64,000 bases of DNA from Eopsaltria australis. Its lineage: Eukaryota; Chordata; Aves; Passeriformes; Petroicidae. The DNA lies in NCBI GenBank assembly GCA_034509425.1, contig JAVTVJ010000230.1:558001-622000 (forward strand). Reading direction: 5' to 3'. A program made the position numbers and the translations under genes. Of the stretch, positions 46,301 to 57,600 are shown one piece after another. The notes beneath the pieces are model-generated. The model did not search any database, was not told where the DNA came from, and saw only the letters and a program-made list of their open reading frames with translations. Positions within the stretch are counted from its first letter, which is position 1; each line of letters starts with the position of its first letter.

Positions 46301-46759
46301 TCAACACCTTCTGTCTTTCTATCACGCACTCCACAGAAGTTTCTTCTAGATTGCCTGTTAAGGCTGAGGGTGGATACACAAGATTTAAAGATAAAACGTA
46401 ATAGAAAAGAAACAGTAATGAATAGAATTTCAGCAGAAAAAAGGTACTTTAAAATATGATACTGTGTCTATTCTTTTCCATGGACCAGTGAAATAATTTT
46501 TATGAGCATTAGCTTCTGTTCTGTGGATGCTTATATTAAATGCTGTTTAACCTGGTTAATCTTAATTCTAAGACACTGGAAATCACATGAAGATAGACTG
46601 TAACTCTTCCCTGCAAACAAAGTTTATAATAATGTGTTTCTCTTTTTGTAGGTGATAACAGTGTACAGTATCCCTGGCATGGATTCAGACTGGCTGATGG
46701 GTGAAAGGGGAAACCAGAAAGGCAAAGTGCCTATTACTTATTTAGAACTGCTAAACTAA
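25311..46759 (+). CDS. SH3GLB1: SH3GLB1, endophilin-B1 (Bif-1), complete coding region
   Basis: Nine constitutive coding exons: 25311-25382, 28087-28228, 30796-30924, 32389-32522, 32902-32994, 39763-39852, 40313-40413, 45430-45661 and 46652-46759. They total 1101 nt, encoding 366 residues and TAA. The protein is nearly identical to remembered vertebrate endophilin-B1. It has an N-terminal amphipathic helix (MNIMDFNVKKLA), an N-BAR domain to about residue 253, a Ser/Thr/Pro-rich variable linker (about 255-307) and a C-terminal SH3 domain (about 308-366) with the ALYDY-type motif at 311-319, W345, P358 and Y361. The family bends and tubulates membranes, binds UVRAG/Beclin 1 in autophagy and affects Bax activation and mitochondrial shape. 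All exon junctions are GT-AG and in phase. The start ATG has A at -3. Nothing is broken. Confidence 0.98.
25383..28086 (+). other. SH3GLB1 intron 1, 2.7 kb
   Basis: The first 0.5 kb belongs to the CpG island and gives long but meaningless ORFs on both strands. The rest is AT-rich with no recognised feature. Confidence 0.75.
28087..28228 (+). CDS. SH3GLB1: SH3GLB1 exon 2, residues 25-71 plus split codon
   Basis: 142 nt; acceptor ACTTGCAG, donor CCAA with GTAAGG. It encodes FTEEKLGQAEKTELDAHLE and so on, the start of BAR helix 1. It has TKLW where human has TKIW. Confidence 0.98.
28229..30795 (+). other. SH3GLB1 intron 2, 2.6 kb
   Basis: AT-rich, stops in all frames, nothing recognised. Confidence 0.75.
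30796..30924 (+). CDS. SH3GLB1: SH3GLB1 exon 3, residues 72-114
   Basis: 129 nt; acceptor ATTTTTAG, donor TATG with GTAAGA. It encodes NARIEEFVYEKLDRKAPSR and then GQYMIDAGNEFGPGTAY, including the short BAR insert region typical of endophilins. Confidence 0.98.
30925..32388 (+). other. SH3GLB1 intron 3 with GT/T-rich tract
   Basis: About 32124-32244 is made almost only of T and G on the transcript strand, including runs of T9 and G7. Otherwise unremarkable AT-rich intron. Confidence 0.75.
32389..32522 (+). CDS. SH3GLB1: SH3GLB1 exon 4, residues 115-159
   Basis: 134 nt; acceptor CTTTGCAG, donor ACT with GTGAGT, phase 0 at the end. It encodes GNALIKCGETQKRIGTADR and so on to GDYKTIT. The last residue is Thr where human has Ala. 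Confidence 0.98.
32902..32994 (+). CDS. SH3GLB1: SH3GLB1 exon 5, residues 160-190
   Basis: 93 nt, phase 0; acceptor CACTTTCAG, donor GCA with GTAAGT. It encodes KERKLLQNKRLDLDAAKTR and then LKKAKVAEARAA. The following intron is the site where neuronal cassette exons are inserted in mammals. Confidence 0.98.
35845..35901 (+). CDS. SH3GLB1: Candidate SH3GLB1 cassette exon (57 nt, 19 residues)
   Basis: Acceptor TCTTACAATTACAG, donor GAA with GTAATT; phase 0 at both ends and open throughout. It encodes KMKVKEEPHCKRELKEQAE, a charged, helix-prone stretch that would lengthen the BAR domain arm between residues 190 and 191. Mammalian SH3GLB1 has longer, brain-enriched isoforms (Bif-1b and Bif-1c) with inserts of about this size at this junction, and SH3GLB2 carries a related insert. 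Not part of the ubiquitous form. Confidence 0.65.
36498..36521 (+). CDS. SH3GLB1: Candidate SH3GLB1 microexon (24 nt, 8 residues)
   Basis: Between an acceptor TGCTGACTAG, behind a long T/C tract, and a strong donor AAA with GTAAGT lies an in-frame 24-nt exon encoding IWAEEVTK. The paralogue SH3GLB2 has LWNDEVDK at the equivalent place, which supports a real conserved microexon. A UGC motif lies about 9 bases before the exon, the arrangement preferred by the neuronal splicing factor SRRM4. It probably joins the 57-nt cassette to give the longest neuronal isoform. Confidence 0.75.
39763..39852 (+). CDS. SH3GLB1: SH3GLB1 exon 6, residues 191-220
   Basis: 90 nt, phase 0; acceptor CACTTTTAG, donor CAT with GTGAGT. 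It encodes SEQEVRITQSEFDRQAEIT and then RLLLEGISSTH. It has EVRIT where human has ELRIT. Confidence 0.98.
40313..40413 (+). CDS. SH3GLB1: SH3GLB1 exon 7, residues 221-253 plus split codon
   Basis: 101 nt; acceptor TGTGTTACAG, donor GGAAG with GTAGTA. It encodes AHHLRCLNDFVEAQMTYYA and so on to QKQLG, the last BAR helix. Confidence 0.98.
40662..40678 (-). promoter_or_regulatory. DR5 nuclear-receptor motif (retinoic-acid-response type)
   Basis: On the minus strand AGGTCA, spacer CCTTG, AGGTCA: two perfect half-sites spaced by five bases, the classic arrangement for RAR/RXR. A third, imperfect half-site (TAACCT on plus) follows at 40682-40687 with a 3-base gap. Function is inferred only. Confidence 0.5.
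41347..41404. repeat. Inverted repeat / foldback in SH3GLB1 intron 7
   Basis: GTAGTTTAAAG followed by ACTTTTTTT is answered by AAAAAGACTTTAAACTAC ending at 41391, giving an imperfect 18-bp stem with a loop of about nine bases. A second palindrome overlaps (AAACTAC, TAAACT, GTAGTTT, ending at 41404). The origin is unknown. Confidence 0.7.
45430..45661 (+). CDS. SH3GLB1: SH3GLB1 exon 8, residues 254-331
   Basis: 232 nt; acceptor TTTCTCACAG, donor GAG with GTAAGA. It encodes the Ser/Thr/Pro linker (NNNQSSTTPVQSVST and so on), which is the least conserved part against human, then the first half of the SH3 domain (SGSRKARVLYDYDAAN to LLADE). Confidence 0.97.
46652..46759 (+). CDS. SH3GLB1: SH3GLB1 exon 9 coding part, residues 332-366 and stop
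   Basis: Acceptor TCTTTTTGTAG. It encodes VITVYSIPGMDSDWLMGER and so on to TYLELLN, then TAA at 46757-46759. It completes the SH3 fold with W345, P358 and Y361 in place. Confidence 0.98.
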   Translation: MITVYSIPGMDSDWLMGERGNQKGKVPITYLELLN

Positions 46760-47103
46760 ATGGTTGGCCTGAATAGAGACTGTCAATTATGACAACACCA
46801 TATTTATATACAATTAACGTTATGTAAGCAGGTTTATGTGTCTTCCATGTTATTGTCTTGAGGGACAAATACCAGCCATTAAAAACTGGCTTTTCTGCCA
46901 GCATGGTTGCACGGTCAATACTCTATTCAAACTTAATGTGTTTAAAGCTTTTACTTCATGTGCCAAGAACGTTTCCTACAGATTTGTTTCTACTGAAGTT
47001 TTCACTAATACAAGCTTCTACTTTTGAGTAATCTAGATTGAAAGCAGGAGGTACTGTTTTCTACTGAAATTTTTCATTAATGGCAAAGCTTTTCTTCACA
47101 TAA

Positions 47104-47109
47104 AATAAA
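47104..47109 (+). terminator. Poly(A) signal AATAAA, proximal
   Basis: Hexamer 345 bases after the SH3GLB1 stop codon, followed by a TG-rich stretch within about 40 bases. Candidate for a short 3' UTR form. Confidence 0.5.
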
Positions 47110-48617
47110 CTTATTGTGAACTGATGCAGGTGTAATGCAAGTTATTTGAATAACCTAAACCAAGTGTGAAACATAAACCATGTGGTTCTGTTCCCAACAC
47201 TTGTGGAGCTCAGATGTGCTGAGGCACACATGGCTGGCTTCTGCTGAGTGCATTAAGTCACCTCTGAAAACTTAAGGCAAGTTCCCAGTATGCTGAGATT
47301 TTAAACTGCACCTAGGTGAGTTGACACAAGCTGGGGACATGCATTCTGACTTGTTTTTAACCTTGCTTTTTATTTTTTTCCTTTAATTGCTTTCCAGAAA
47401 AGAGTCTAATTCAGTTTGATTAGTAATTACAAAAATTCTTTCAACTGCAAATCAGCCTTTATGTTAAATTAAGCACTGCATTTTACTAACCAAATATGTA
47501 CTGTCTCCCTGCATTTAAGTAGTTCTATAGATGAGCATACAATTGTTCAGATTATAGGTTGTAATGAAATTCTGCATCCCCAATTCTTATGCAACAGTTT
47601 ATTGTCATGTTCTAATTGGATTAAATTAGTGTTAGGCATTTTGCTTTGCAAGAGAATCTTCTTTCAATGCAGGAAGCAAAAAATGTTTTGAATCTAGAAA
47701 TGACTTTATCAAAGGTAGTATTATTTGTAAATAAAATAACGTTTTCCTAAACACTGCACCCTTTAGCATTTCATAAGTAGCAGATTTTTAAGGCTGTAAA
47801 AAGATTTAAAAAGTGGAGGTGAGGGGAATCTTCTTTCTTTCTTTTACTTTTAGTTTCAGTATATTTAATTAATTGGGTTGGACTTGTAGAAGGAAACTCC
47901 GTCCATCAAGAAGGAAATTCTTCTCCTTGCAGATGATGCAACATTAGCAGGAAGGAGTCCACTTTAGCTCCCAGGGAACACTGGTACCAATGCTAAGCTG
48001 ACTGCTTCTGATCAGCAACTTTGTTTGCAATGACCTCTCCTTAACAAATTTTAACATTGCCATTGCGAGCATTTAATGATGAAACTTTCAGCAATAGAAA
48101 TTACTTAAGTGGGATGGATAAAATTATATTAATTCAGGTGCTGTACTGGTTTAATTAAAAAGTGATGATTTTTATTTTGAATTTCACTTCCAGAAATAGT
48201 CTCTTTCATTTTTCGAATGCAAAGGTTACGTTAAAACAAATATATCACATTGGTTCATCAATTGCAACCTTCTTGGGGTGACTACCAAGAAAATCCTAAA
48301 TTTTTTCTGTCTATTAAATGCAAATATTAGACAGAACAATAATAATAATTACTGATTAAGTAGAAGTAACCATGAGTCATTCATGATACATAAAATAAAA
48401 TTAATAGGAAGAGAAAACCCTACAGTTTTGAAGCAAAAAGAATGAACCATTTAACCACAGTGATGATCTTCTGCAGTCTTCTCTAATGTGAACTGCTATC
48501 AAATGTGTTGAAATTCAAATCAATATTGTTCATTTGACTTAATTTGTAGAATATTCAAGATAGTTTTTAAAAAATGACTCTTTGCTATACTGGACTATTT
48601 ACTTCCTATTGAAGTGC

Positions 48618-48623
48618 AATAAA
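48618..48623 (+). terminator. Poly(A) signal AATAAA, distal
   Basis: Hexamer about 1.86 kb after the stop codon in an AT-rich stretch. Candidate end of a longer 3' UTR. Confidence 0.35.
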
Positions 48624-48639
48624 ATGTTACAGAGTAGCA

Positions 48640-51600
48640 TTTTAAATGATGATGAAGATTTAGTGAAATCTGAGTAGTACAGCTATGTGAAGGCGACATT
48701 TGGCAGCAGTCAAAATTACTTTTTGTTTTATGTCAACAGCCTAAGCTGTGTGTGAGAGAAATTGAATTGACCCTCTGTCTAAAAAAGCTGAAAATCTGCA
48801 TTCTCAGTTCTCCCTGTTTTTGTTTCATTTCATCCCAAAAGTAATTTAAGTAAAGAAACTTGTTAGTGTTTTCTTAAACTCACCTATTTTGAGATTTCCT
48901 GGTGTACCCTTCAGAAGGGGAGCTGGTGGGAACAGTGCTTGTTTGCGCTTGTATTGCATTGAACAGAACTTTACTGCAGGTAGTCCCAAAACTCAGTCTC
49001 TTTGCGTGTCGCTTTGTGGGAAACTTTCAAACAGAAATTGACTGGAAGTTTTTGGTTTTGTTTGCTGACTCAATGATTTTGCAACAAATATGAAAGTAAC
49101 TGATTTTTGGCTTTGGGTCTCTTATTTCTTTGGTTAAATTCCCTGTTTTCTTCGAACAAGCTTTATTGGTTGAAAGAAAGGAGAAAAGGTAAACCAGGCC
49201 AAAAAAGTCGTATGTGAAGGTTGTAGATATTTATGAAATCAGATTTCAAAAACAGAAAAATATATAGAATATGCATTACCTTACATTTAATAACTGGTTT
49301 GGCAAGATAAGTGCATTCAGAATTGATACTTTTTTTTCCATATTCACTGGCATTTTACTTCATTCTAATTAATGCTAAGATTTTAAACAATTTCAACTAG
49401 AATAGTCATCACATTTATACATCTATATTCTGTAACAAACCTGAGTGAGTTTTCATCACAGATATCAGCTTTTGTGGCACCTGGGATAACATACAGCATC
49501 ATTAGTGCCAATAAATTAATACTTTTAGAAAGCTACATATTAGTTTTATATAGTTTCTGCCATAACTGCTGGTTTTAATGCTTTCTTAGCCAGGCCTGGC
49601 TTGAGAATTGACTCTTATTCATTCAGAACAGAAACTCTGATTGGACTTCTTGCAAACTGCGAGATCTTTATAATTTTTATTACTTCTGTTTCTTTCTAGA
49701 GTAGTTGTGTATCTTGGAGCAAAACTCTCTACCATATGGAAATTTTGGCCACAGGTAAAGCCATCAGTCTGTAGTGTCTAATTTAGACAAATGTGTGTGG
49801 GAAGGTGGAGGAAGGAAAGAAATATCTGTGAAATGAGTGACTGTGCAAAGATACTGAACTTAGCATAGGGCTCTGCCCAAACTAATTAGTCTTCTGAAAT
49901 GCAAGCATAATTAGCCCACAAGCAGCAGTGTGTTAGTGCAGTTCTGCTGCTGCTGGGATTGGAGCTGGCATCTCCGGATCTCACACACAGTACAGGAATT
50001 ACTGTGCTGCCACAGTGTCACCAGTGCAGCTGCCAATTTACTGAACATTATGGAAGTTGTAGGAGAGGATAGAGTGAAGCCCATATATTCTAGTTGAGAG
50101 GATATCCCGTATCTTCAAGGAACACTTAAGGGGAGAGTGTCTTTCTTCTTACAATGCAGATGCTGTAGGAGTAGACTAAAGCAAGAATATGAAGATTGAA
50201 ATATACGAAGTTTAATAACTGTAGGTGCTCTGCTAAAATTAACTTGGGAGAATTGCTTACGAGCTGCTTAGGCAATGACCAACAAGTCCATGTCCAACAG
50301 AAGCTACCAAAAGATGGTTGTGATGTTTTGGGAAGATAAGCAAAGTGGGAAATACCCAAATGTGAAACCTAAAGATATTTTGACGAAACCATGCAAATAA
50401 TTGGAGTTTATGTATATGCTTAGCATGGGGCTTAGAGTAAGCAACCACTGAAAATGTGTAGCTGTATTCTGGAACAAAACATTGGCAGAGTAAATGATAA
50501 GAGTGATCTAGATTAAATATTTACATATGGTAGTTGTAGCTTGATTTCTTTCTCTTCATGCAGGTAGCTGTACAATTGAGCCCTAAGTTTGGCCACAGAA
50601 TGCATCTTCATAATTGCATTTTGCTGTATTGTTTCAGTAGAAGAAACATACGTGACAGTTTCACTTTTAAATCTGGCCCAGGGGAAAAGGTAACATTAAA
50701 ACTGTTTTGGTTCTGATATAAGTAACGCACATTTAATCTGAGAATTAGTTGGAAATTATTAGATTAAATGAAATTAAATAGAAATCAATTAATTTGATTA
50801 TCAGCACTGAATGATGGCCTCTTGGATCAGAATTCAGTTCTTGAAAAATTGTGCAAGAGTGACCTCAGGTATATTCTGGGAGTCTAGGTGTGATAATATA
50901 TAGAAAATTAGTTAATTTGACTCTGTAGTGCTTCAGAATAACTAGCAATACAGAAGCTCAATGTACTGCAGGCAGCTAGAGTGTATCTGTGTAGAATGTG
51001 GAGTTTCATATATCTTGGCTTTCCAGTCTCCTCCTAAAAGAATGCTTTCTACCAAACAGCTCCATCAAAGTTCAGTCTGGGAGTTTGGCAAATGAGTTTT
51101 GTTCATCCTTAATACTTGCACCAGTGCATACATAGAACCACTTTTAAGATCAATTATCACTTTAATATTCCATGACAATGCTTTTTACTATCATCTCAGT
51201 CAGTCATGCCACGAAATAAGCATCAGAAGTGCAACATATGTAAATACTTTTGTCAGAAAATTATGGTCTTTATTGCTTGGTTTCTGCTACAAGTTTCCGC
51301 TGTCAGCAGTCTGTCCATCTGGCTTTTTGACTTGACAACACCACAAGCACATAATGATGTTCCCTTTCAAGCACAGGCATTGAGAATTTGTGCTGACTCC
51401 AACAAGTAGCAGTAATTACCCAATGCTATTAAATACAAAGCTTTATGAAGGTGCTGCAGCAGAATGCACTGGGGGTATGGGTTGATTTGTGAGGGTTTTG
51501 TTTTCTTCAGGAGTCATCATGTCTTCCAGTGTTAAGATACCATGCTAAAATTTGAGGTGTAGTATGACAGTATCTCCTTTGTGTAGAACCTGTATAGCAT

Positions 51601-54600
51601 GATGCCAGTAATCACTGAATGATACATTTAAGACATAATGTATTGAACAGAACTAAATTAGTGGCATGCTTTTAGATTAGTGGTGGCCGATGTCTCAGAT
51701 ACTAGGAATTAGTCTGACCACACCCTCTCATTTATCTTAAAATAACTCTCCTGATTTTCTTTGTAGCTGGTGCTGCTGAATATAGAGATGCCTTGAATTT
51801 ATATTTTGTCTTCCTTTTTTAGCTTATTCCCAAGGTTGACTTTTGCTATGAAACTGGCCATCAAGGCTTTCAGAATACTTCTCTCCAAAAATGAACTCAA
51901 GTATTCAGGAGTAAATAAGTAGCTCCAGAAGGCAGGAATTGCTAATTCCTAGAGTCCAGTATTGGAAGAAAGCCTGAGTACAATCTGTTGTAGATTTTTA
52001 TGGAGGGCACATACACCAGTCAGAGATATGAGACTGATACATTTCTTCTTGGAGCGTGTACAAAATGTTCCACTGGTGCAGGATATAGACTCCTATATGT
52101 ATACAGGTATGTTGGTCAAACATAGAGGAAAAGTTTATTTCAGGCTTACTTTGCTATAGATTAAAGTGCTCCTGTCAACTTTGATGAGGGCCGAAGAGGC
52201 CTGGTAGCCTGCTGACAGTCTGTCTTTACTCATGCATGTAACATCATAGCCAGGGATTTATACATGATGATTTAAAAAAGCAAATTGGGCAGGATTGGCC
52301 TCATCTGTATTATGTACAGTAAAGATGTGGGTGCTTCAGATTTTACAAGAAGCTGAAATGGGCTTTCTGATTCTTACAACATATCAAGAATATATTGCAA
52401 CTCAGAAAACAGAAGCACAAATATAAAACTTGTCAGGACTTGTGCTGGCTATGTCTGTACTATGTACACACCTTGTCTGGGATTTCAGAATCAAAGGTAT
52501 TATTCACTGTAAAAAATTTTAGTACTGGTGTCCACATAATACCATCAGTATTGATTGGAGTAGCTGATCTGTGCCTCATCCTACCTTGAAAGCTGGGAGG
52601 GCTTAGAAAATGACATTATGAAATAGATCTTTGGACTGGGGTTTAGCCAGGTACTGCAGTCCTGTGAAGTTGTAGGGAAACAGCAATAGACTCCTTCTTT
52701 CTGCTTGCATTTTAGAAGGCCCAAGAATTCACCATTTCAGTGTAGTAGACAGAAAGGCACTCGTGACAATCCACAAAGATGAAAGGCTTGTGAAGCAAAT
52801 GTTCTTTATTCAGAAGACATCATACTAGTTCTCTGACTCAAATTTCTGGCAGGAGTCCCGTAAGTAATTTTTATGCTTCCACCTAGAATGAACAGGCATA
52901 AATATTCCCATTTGTATTCAGTACAAAATACTTGAGCATGAAAGGAGACAGATTTTCAGTTCCCCAAAAATGTAGACTGAAATTGTTGATGGAAGGTAGT
53001 GAAGCTGTGTGAAATTCTGCAGTGCAATATGCTACCTTTTAATCCCTCTTTCAGAATGTATGGAGTGTTTCCACTTAACCATGCAACTCCACATGAGACT
53101 TAGAGCAAAAGGATTTAGTGTTTAAATGCCTTATCAGTAGTTATGTTTGTGGTTTCCCCTATCCCAATTCAAAGCTTCAGAGAGTCAGATAGTCATCTGG
53201 TCTGAAATAAACACTTCTAGGAAAGGGAATAGGGCTATTAAGCCCTATAAATAAACTAAGTTCTGGAATCTTGTATAACCAGAACTTCTGTGAGAGTTTG
53301 TACCCTATAAGAGGTGATGGGAAATTAGTCACTGCCTCTCTGTCACTATTGGCTGCAAGTGCTGTCTGAGCAAGGACTGCAGAATTAGGCTGCCTTATTT
53401 TCCATGGACTGCCAAAAGTATCTATTTATTTAGACTCGTAGTCCTGTGAGGTGTTGAATCCTTGTATCTCAGACCTCCTTGAAACTGTTTTAGTTTTTTT
53501 TTCTTCCATTTCATTCACCTTAAGAATTTATGAATTGCATAAAATCCTTGCTAAACTTGGTCTGCAGCACAATCCTGATTAATTTTCTTTAGGCAGAAAT
53601 CCTGGCTGTGCTTGTTCTAATATAATGGGCTGTAACCAATTAATCACACAGCTATTAATGGAAGTACAAGGCAGTACATTGCAAGCTTGTTAGTTTGGCC
53701 GTACGAATTTGTGTTTGGTGAAGATGCAAAGAACATCAGTCAAGCTGACAGGCAGCCTCAGATGTCTTCTGTGCTGCTGCTTTACCATTGAGCTGTGACA
53801 TGGAGCATTTGGGGTGGCATCTGGGGCTGACAAACCCCTCCAAGCTGGGGAACTGGATGAATTCTGTACTTTAGCTGGGGGAACGGCAAGAAAATGTACC
53901 ATGAAGGCAAACATTGAACTACTGTATGAATGTTATGTCTTTTTGAAATAGTTTCCTGCCAGAAGTGAATGACAGGAAATACATTAGCATGGGGAGCTTG
54001 CATGCAATTAATAATCTGAACTTTTTCCTCCTGACAGCATGGAATTGTTTTACAAATTTTTTAAAAACATGAAGTTGATGTTTGACATGAGCAATTAAGG
54101 AAGGCTATTTGGAATTGCAAAATGAATTAAAGCTTTAAAATGTCTTTACACAGTTAGAGAGAGAAGCAAAAGTACTGGAAATGGAATAATGGGAGAGGAA
54201 ATTGTTTCTTCAAACAGAGAAACATTTGCAACTAGAAATCTTCTAGTTTTACTTCTGAATTAAATTGCTTTTAATTTTAGATGCTCAACAGTGATATTTG
54301 TATACATTGGGAGTCTCACAAAAACGGGGAGGTTTTGTATGTTAGAAGTCTTGAAAATGTTCAGTCCCCTTTCTGGAGATTTTGGGGAGTCATGTTTTAT
54401 GTATCTTTGAAAGAGGGAAGGACACATATCACTGAGGCCTAATTTAATGTTTCCCTACATCAACTTTTACACGCCTTCCAATGGGAAAAGCATTGTTGTT
54501 TCTCCATTGAGAATATTGAACAGCTAGGAGAATTTCTAGATTTCTAATCCTGTTCCCTGTGCAGAGAAACTGTTCATTATTTTCAGTTTAATGACTCCAT

Positions 54601-57600
54601 ATTGCTGACCATAAACTTCCCTTACAAAGGTGAGTGTCACTGTCTCTGTTTACCTGGGAGAATGTGCAGCATGGAAATGGGGGATGATTCATCCACAGCA
54701 TCTTAGTGATCTGGTGATTGAGGCTGCTGTTTCCTCATGGTTTTGTGCCTTAATCATATCCTCCTGTAAAGGTTGGCTCAGACATGATCTCTCAAGGGCT
54801 CTGCTCAAATTTTGTATTAATATAAAAAACAAAAATTACTTTGGATAGAATTCTTTCTCACTTGTTGGAATGAAAAGAGCCTTGATATTACCTCATAATT
54901 TTCCCAAACTTTTGTTTTGCTCTGTTTTGTTCAGCACTGGTTGTGAGAAGGTCTGGCAGCCATTCAGGGGAATACAGAAGTAGACAGAGTCCAGCCTGGA
55001 TTGGATCAGATCATAATTTTGCCCTGTGCTAATAGAATCCCTGCTGGTGTCAACTTAATGAGGATTTCCTTTTCCTTGTCAATTCAAAGCTTTCTAGCTT
55101 TTTAGATCTTTAGCAAGAGTACTTCGCTCCAAAGCAGGATAGAGTGACTGTAGTGCATCAGGTGAAGATACCATGGCTACCCTAAGGCCTTTGCAAGTCA
55201 CACTTGGCTGAGCTCAGGCCAATCCTGCCTCCCCCAGAGCTGCTGCACTGCTCACCAGCACAGCCTGAAGTTTCCCTGCCCCACATGTGCCACAGGAGAC
55301 CTTTTCTTAAACGAGCAAATTCTTCCTTTTTCCAGCTTCCCAGACAGGCTCAAACCCTGCCAATTTCATGAGCAAGAAGGTCAGAGGTTGTAGGGCTATG
55401 GATGGTGGGAAATTACTCATTAGAAAACCAAAATCCAAACTCCAACTGTCAGTGTGCAGTGGAAACCCTGTGGTTCCAGTTGCAATCCCAACTGGGGCCA
55501 TTAGGTAGCATGTGTTCACTAATATGCTGAGAGGTTTGGAGAAATCACTGGTAACAAAGGAAGGACCTAAAGCTTTTCAATGATTATGTTAATCCTGTAA
55601 AAAAGTGTAGATCACACATCTTTTTCCTCTCTTTTTTTTTTTTGTTATATAATTTAAAGACATGCCTAAGGATAAATAGTGTTCAGCTAAATTTAGCATA
55701 AGAAAATAAGGAAAATGTTAAAAGTTTGGAGATGAGGGGAGGCTGGTTGTGTGTGAGTTCTTGGATAGGTGTGATGGGCTGGATTGGTAGCTTACTGTCT
55801 TTAAAGCATTGTACAGTTGGCTGGAGAGCTATTCAAGGTTTGGTGCCAAATGACTGTTGAGCAGGTATGCAGGAAGCTTCATTTAATTCTCACAGCGACT
55901 TTGATCACGGTGTATGAGACTTGCATAGACAGCAGCTCTCCCTGGACCGCATGCTGCCAGACACTTTTGTGGCCCAACAGCCCCTTTTCCAGCCCTATTG
56001 CTTCTCTGGCTGCAGAGGACTGGAGCAGTGGCATTAGTGTCTGTACTCCACCCAACTGCTCTCCTTTATTTGCTGTAGTTTAAAAGAACACTGGTGTTTC
56101 TGTTCTTTGCACTTGCAAGGGACAGCATTACCAGTCTGCATCCAGCAGACCTTTTAAATGTGCCTTTGTGAGTGGGATGGTTGTACCTCCAGATTATGTA
56201 TATTTGTAAGGTGCAATTAAATGCTGGCTGCCTTGCACAGTAACCATCTGGGGAAAAATAAGTGGAGAACAGTGTTATTTTAGCCACTCTGGCCCTGCTG
56301 CCAAGTGCTGAGTCTGTCTCAATGGCGATTACTGTAGTTTGTCATCCAATCAATCCTGCAGCAAATATCAGTAACAAATGTGCTAAACATACTTTTTAAA
56401 GCCTCACAGTAGGATTCTGAACAACTGTGTCCTTCCTTAAATCCATATCTGAAGGGATCAGGCAAGATTCTTTGTCAAATGGCTGTACTCGGGGAAGGGA
56501 GTCTTGGACTGTGGAGCTGGGAAGGGAGTTTGCCTGCATTACTGTTTTGTGTGCTTTTGATGTGAACCTTGCACTTGTCCTTGCTTGGTGTGCATTGGTT
56601 TGTGTCACTGTGTTCTTAGAGTATGTGGGCCAGATTCCTATATTGTGAAAGTGGGAGATGTTTCTTAGGAACACACCTGGAATGTGCTATCCTGTAATGT
56701 TGGACTTTCAGCACCAGTTCTTTTGCTCTATACACCTCTCCCTCTGTGCCACACTTTTGTAGACTGGAGGTCAGAGACACCAAAGCAAGGAAAACTCCTC
56801 AGAAAGCCTCACAGCATTCTGAGCTTGGCTGAAGGTTTTTACCTGAGTTTTAAAGTCATTCTTGTAATGATGCTGCTTTAAGCAAAACCACAACTTCTGC
56901 CTGTCTCACAAGCATTGGCTTTCTGCACATAGGAAAAGAGCCTCCCTTCTCCTCAAAGACGATTGACACAACTGATGCACTGGAAACCCACTTAAATTGC
57001 CAGCATCTTCTCACTGTGCTCCCATGCCACATGAAGCCTTGTCTGTTGGGGTGGGACTTCAGGTGTTGCTCAGTGCCTGAACAAGAGGAGGTTGGTAATA
57101 GGGAACATGTCACTCACTTGTCACTCAGACACTTCACTGCAGGGCCTTTCTGCATGTAGAATCTATCTGCTAGTGACAGCAATTCTTACCTGCGTGATGA
57201 AATTTAGATCTCATGAAAACTCTTTACTCTGCCACAAAAGTTCATCCAGAGTTTTTCAGGGGCTGTTTCAATGCAGAATTTATACACCAACACTGCCATT
57301 ACAGTATCCCATGGGAGATGTCTGTAACGGTGCTGCTGTGGGGCAGACATGGTGTCTGTCACACACGTGTGATCTTCATGGTTCACACGATCCTTTTCCC
57401 TATTCCAGGTTTACACTTAGTGCTCAGCATGGGGTGAATTGATGAAGTAGTGATGCTGTCCCTCTGATTTTGTAACCAAAGATGCAAAATTAAACTGGGG
57501 TAAAATTTCTCACTGAATACAGACTTACAGTGTGTAAGTGGTATTCCTTGTTTAATTCCTTATATTTTAAATGAATAATTGTGTTAAAAAGGAAGGGAGA

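Larger units (their letters stand above)
46760..48640 (+). other. SH3GLB1 3' UTR (minimum and probable extents)
   Basis: AT-rich sequence following the stop codon, with AATAAA poly(A) signals at 47104, 47730 and 48618. Human SH3GLB1 has a long 3' UTR with alternative ends, so more than one may be used. Which signals act, and whether the UTR goes further, cannot be settled from sequence. Confidence 0.55.
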
